From Clostridium sp. UBA6758 (GTDB lineage: Bacteria > Bacillota > Clostridia > Clostridiales > Clostridiaceae), in NCBI GenBank assembly GCA_002453475.1, contig DKGY01000044.1:4295-10101 (forward strand): 5,807 nucleotides of DNA, in the 5' to 3' direction. Both the position numbers and the translations under genes were made by a program. Shown in pieces: positions 5,209 to 5,807 of this stretch; the stretch's first letter is position 1, and every line of letters begins with the position of its first letter. The notes below the pieces were generated by a model that saw nothing but the letters and a program-made list of their open reading frames with translations, was not told the DNA's origin and did not search any database.

Positions 5209-5807
5209 ATGAGAATTTCAGTAGATTACAAAGGTGCTGAAGAAACGACTAAATTGAAACTTGTTTGTTTTGACTTGGATGATACTCTGATTAGAGAAAT
5301 TCATTCCGTTATGTTACCATGCATTTTAAATGGGAAAGAAAAAGAGCACTCTCTCATTCAAGAACAGGAAGAAAAAGGACTGCTTGACTATATATCAGCA
5401 GACTACCTTAGATCAGAATTACTTTTAGGTCTTGAAGAACGTAAAATCGCTCAATCTTTTTTGGAAATTGCAAAACCTTTAAAAAATATCAAGGGTGTAG
5501 TTGAAGCATTACATGAACAAAATATTAAATGCATTGTTATTACTGTTGGTCCAAAGCAAGTAGCAAAAGTTGTATGTGATATTTGGGGATTTGACGATTA
5601 TTATGGTAGTGATTATGAAGTGGTTGAAGGAGTATTTACTGGAAAAATTCTTAATTACATTGGGGCGGAACAAAAAATTGAGTGTTTACAAGATTTTTGT
5701 AGTAAAAATAGTATTAAACCCGAAGAATGCATTGCTGTAGGGGATGGTTTAACAGATATTCCAATTTTTCAATACTGCGGAAAATCTATCGCCATAAACA
5801 GCTCACC
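5209..5807 (+). CDS. SerB-like HAD-family phosphatase, 3'-truncated by the window
   Basis: ATG 5209 has the Shine-Dalgarno AAGGTGA (5197-5203). The frame is open to the window end, giving 199 residues of a protein probably 210-225 long. All four HAD motifs are visible: motif I CFDLDDTLI (nucleophile Asp22, acid/base Asp24), motif II Thr112 in VITVG, motif III Lys156 in GAEQKIE, and motif IV GDGLTDIP (Asp179, Asp183). The helical cap between motifs I and II and the VEGVFTGKI strand resemble phosphoserine phosphatase (SerB, HAD-IB). AINSS near the end matches the usual AINAK position. It likely removes phosphate from a small molecule in the cytosol, with Mg2+ as cofactor. No other serine-pathway gene is nearby, so phosphoserine as substrate is unproven. 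It may share a transcript with the GNAT gene. Confidence 0.85.
   Translation, partial: MRISVDYKGAEETTKLKLVCFDLDDTLIREIHSVMLPCILNGKEKEHSLIQEQEEKGLLDYISADYLRSELLLGLEERKIAQSFLEIAKPLKNIKGVVEALHEQNIKCIVITVGPKQVAKVVCDIWGFDDYYGSDYEVVEGVFTGKILNYIGAEQKIECLQDFCSKNSIKPEECIAVGDGLTDIPIFQYCGKSIAINSS

Overview
The window is about 30% G+C with AT-rich spacers and AAGGAGG-type ribosome binding sites. Codon choice is A/T-ending. Two genes are best started at TTG or GTG. Together with the protein families this points to a low-GC Firmicute, most likely Clostridium or a close relative (inference; no rRNA or species marker is present). Every supported gene is on the + strand.

Layout: (1) 1-758, the 3' part of a CHAP-type amidase/peptidase-like gene, broken by a one-base frameshift near 492. 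(2) 837-1535, a SAM-dependent methyltransferase resembling CmoM/SmtA. (3) 1564-1635, a possible 23-residue hydrophobic peptide, followed by a clear intrinsic terminator at 1649-1676. (4) 1813-2664, an RlmA/TlrB-type 23S rRNA guanine-N1 methyltransferase with an intact zinc-finger motif, behind an extended -10 promoter. (5) 2839-3717, a two-domain-sized GNAT acetyltransferase with a divergent acetyl-CoA loop. (6) 3790-4274, a small membrane-anchored or lipoprotein-like gene split by a frameshift in an A8 run, with its own promoter overlapped by a perfect palindrome. (7) 4587-5156, a RimJ/RimL-type GNAT. (8) 5209 to the window end, a SerB-like HAD phosphatase cut off by the window.

The strongest unexplained signal is a repeated element of about 67 bp (2736-2802 and 4334-4401). 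It is a GC-cored hairpin in AT-rich flanks that share sequence on both sides, and each copy lies upstream of a GNAT gene. It could be a mobile or duplicated terminator, or a premature-termination leader (attenuator) of the kind found ahead of antibiotic-response genes. The sequence alone does not decide this.

The genes do not form a recognisable pathway. They are small, mostly self-standing modifying enzymes (two methyltransferases, two acetyltransferases, one phosphatase), with promoters or terminators in several of the gaps. This looks like an accessory region of separately acquired or duplicated genes, some decaying. A role in drug or stress tolerance is possible (RlmA relatives affect macrolide response, and GNATs often modify drugs) but is inference only.
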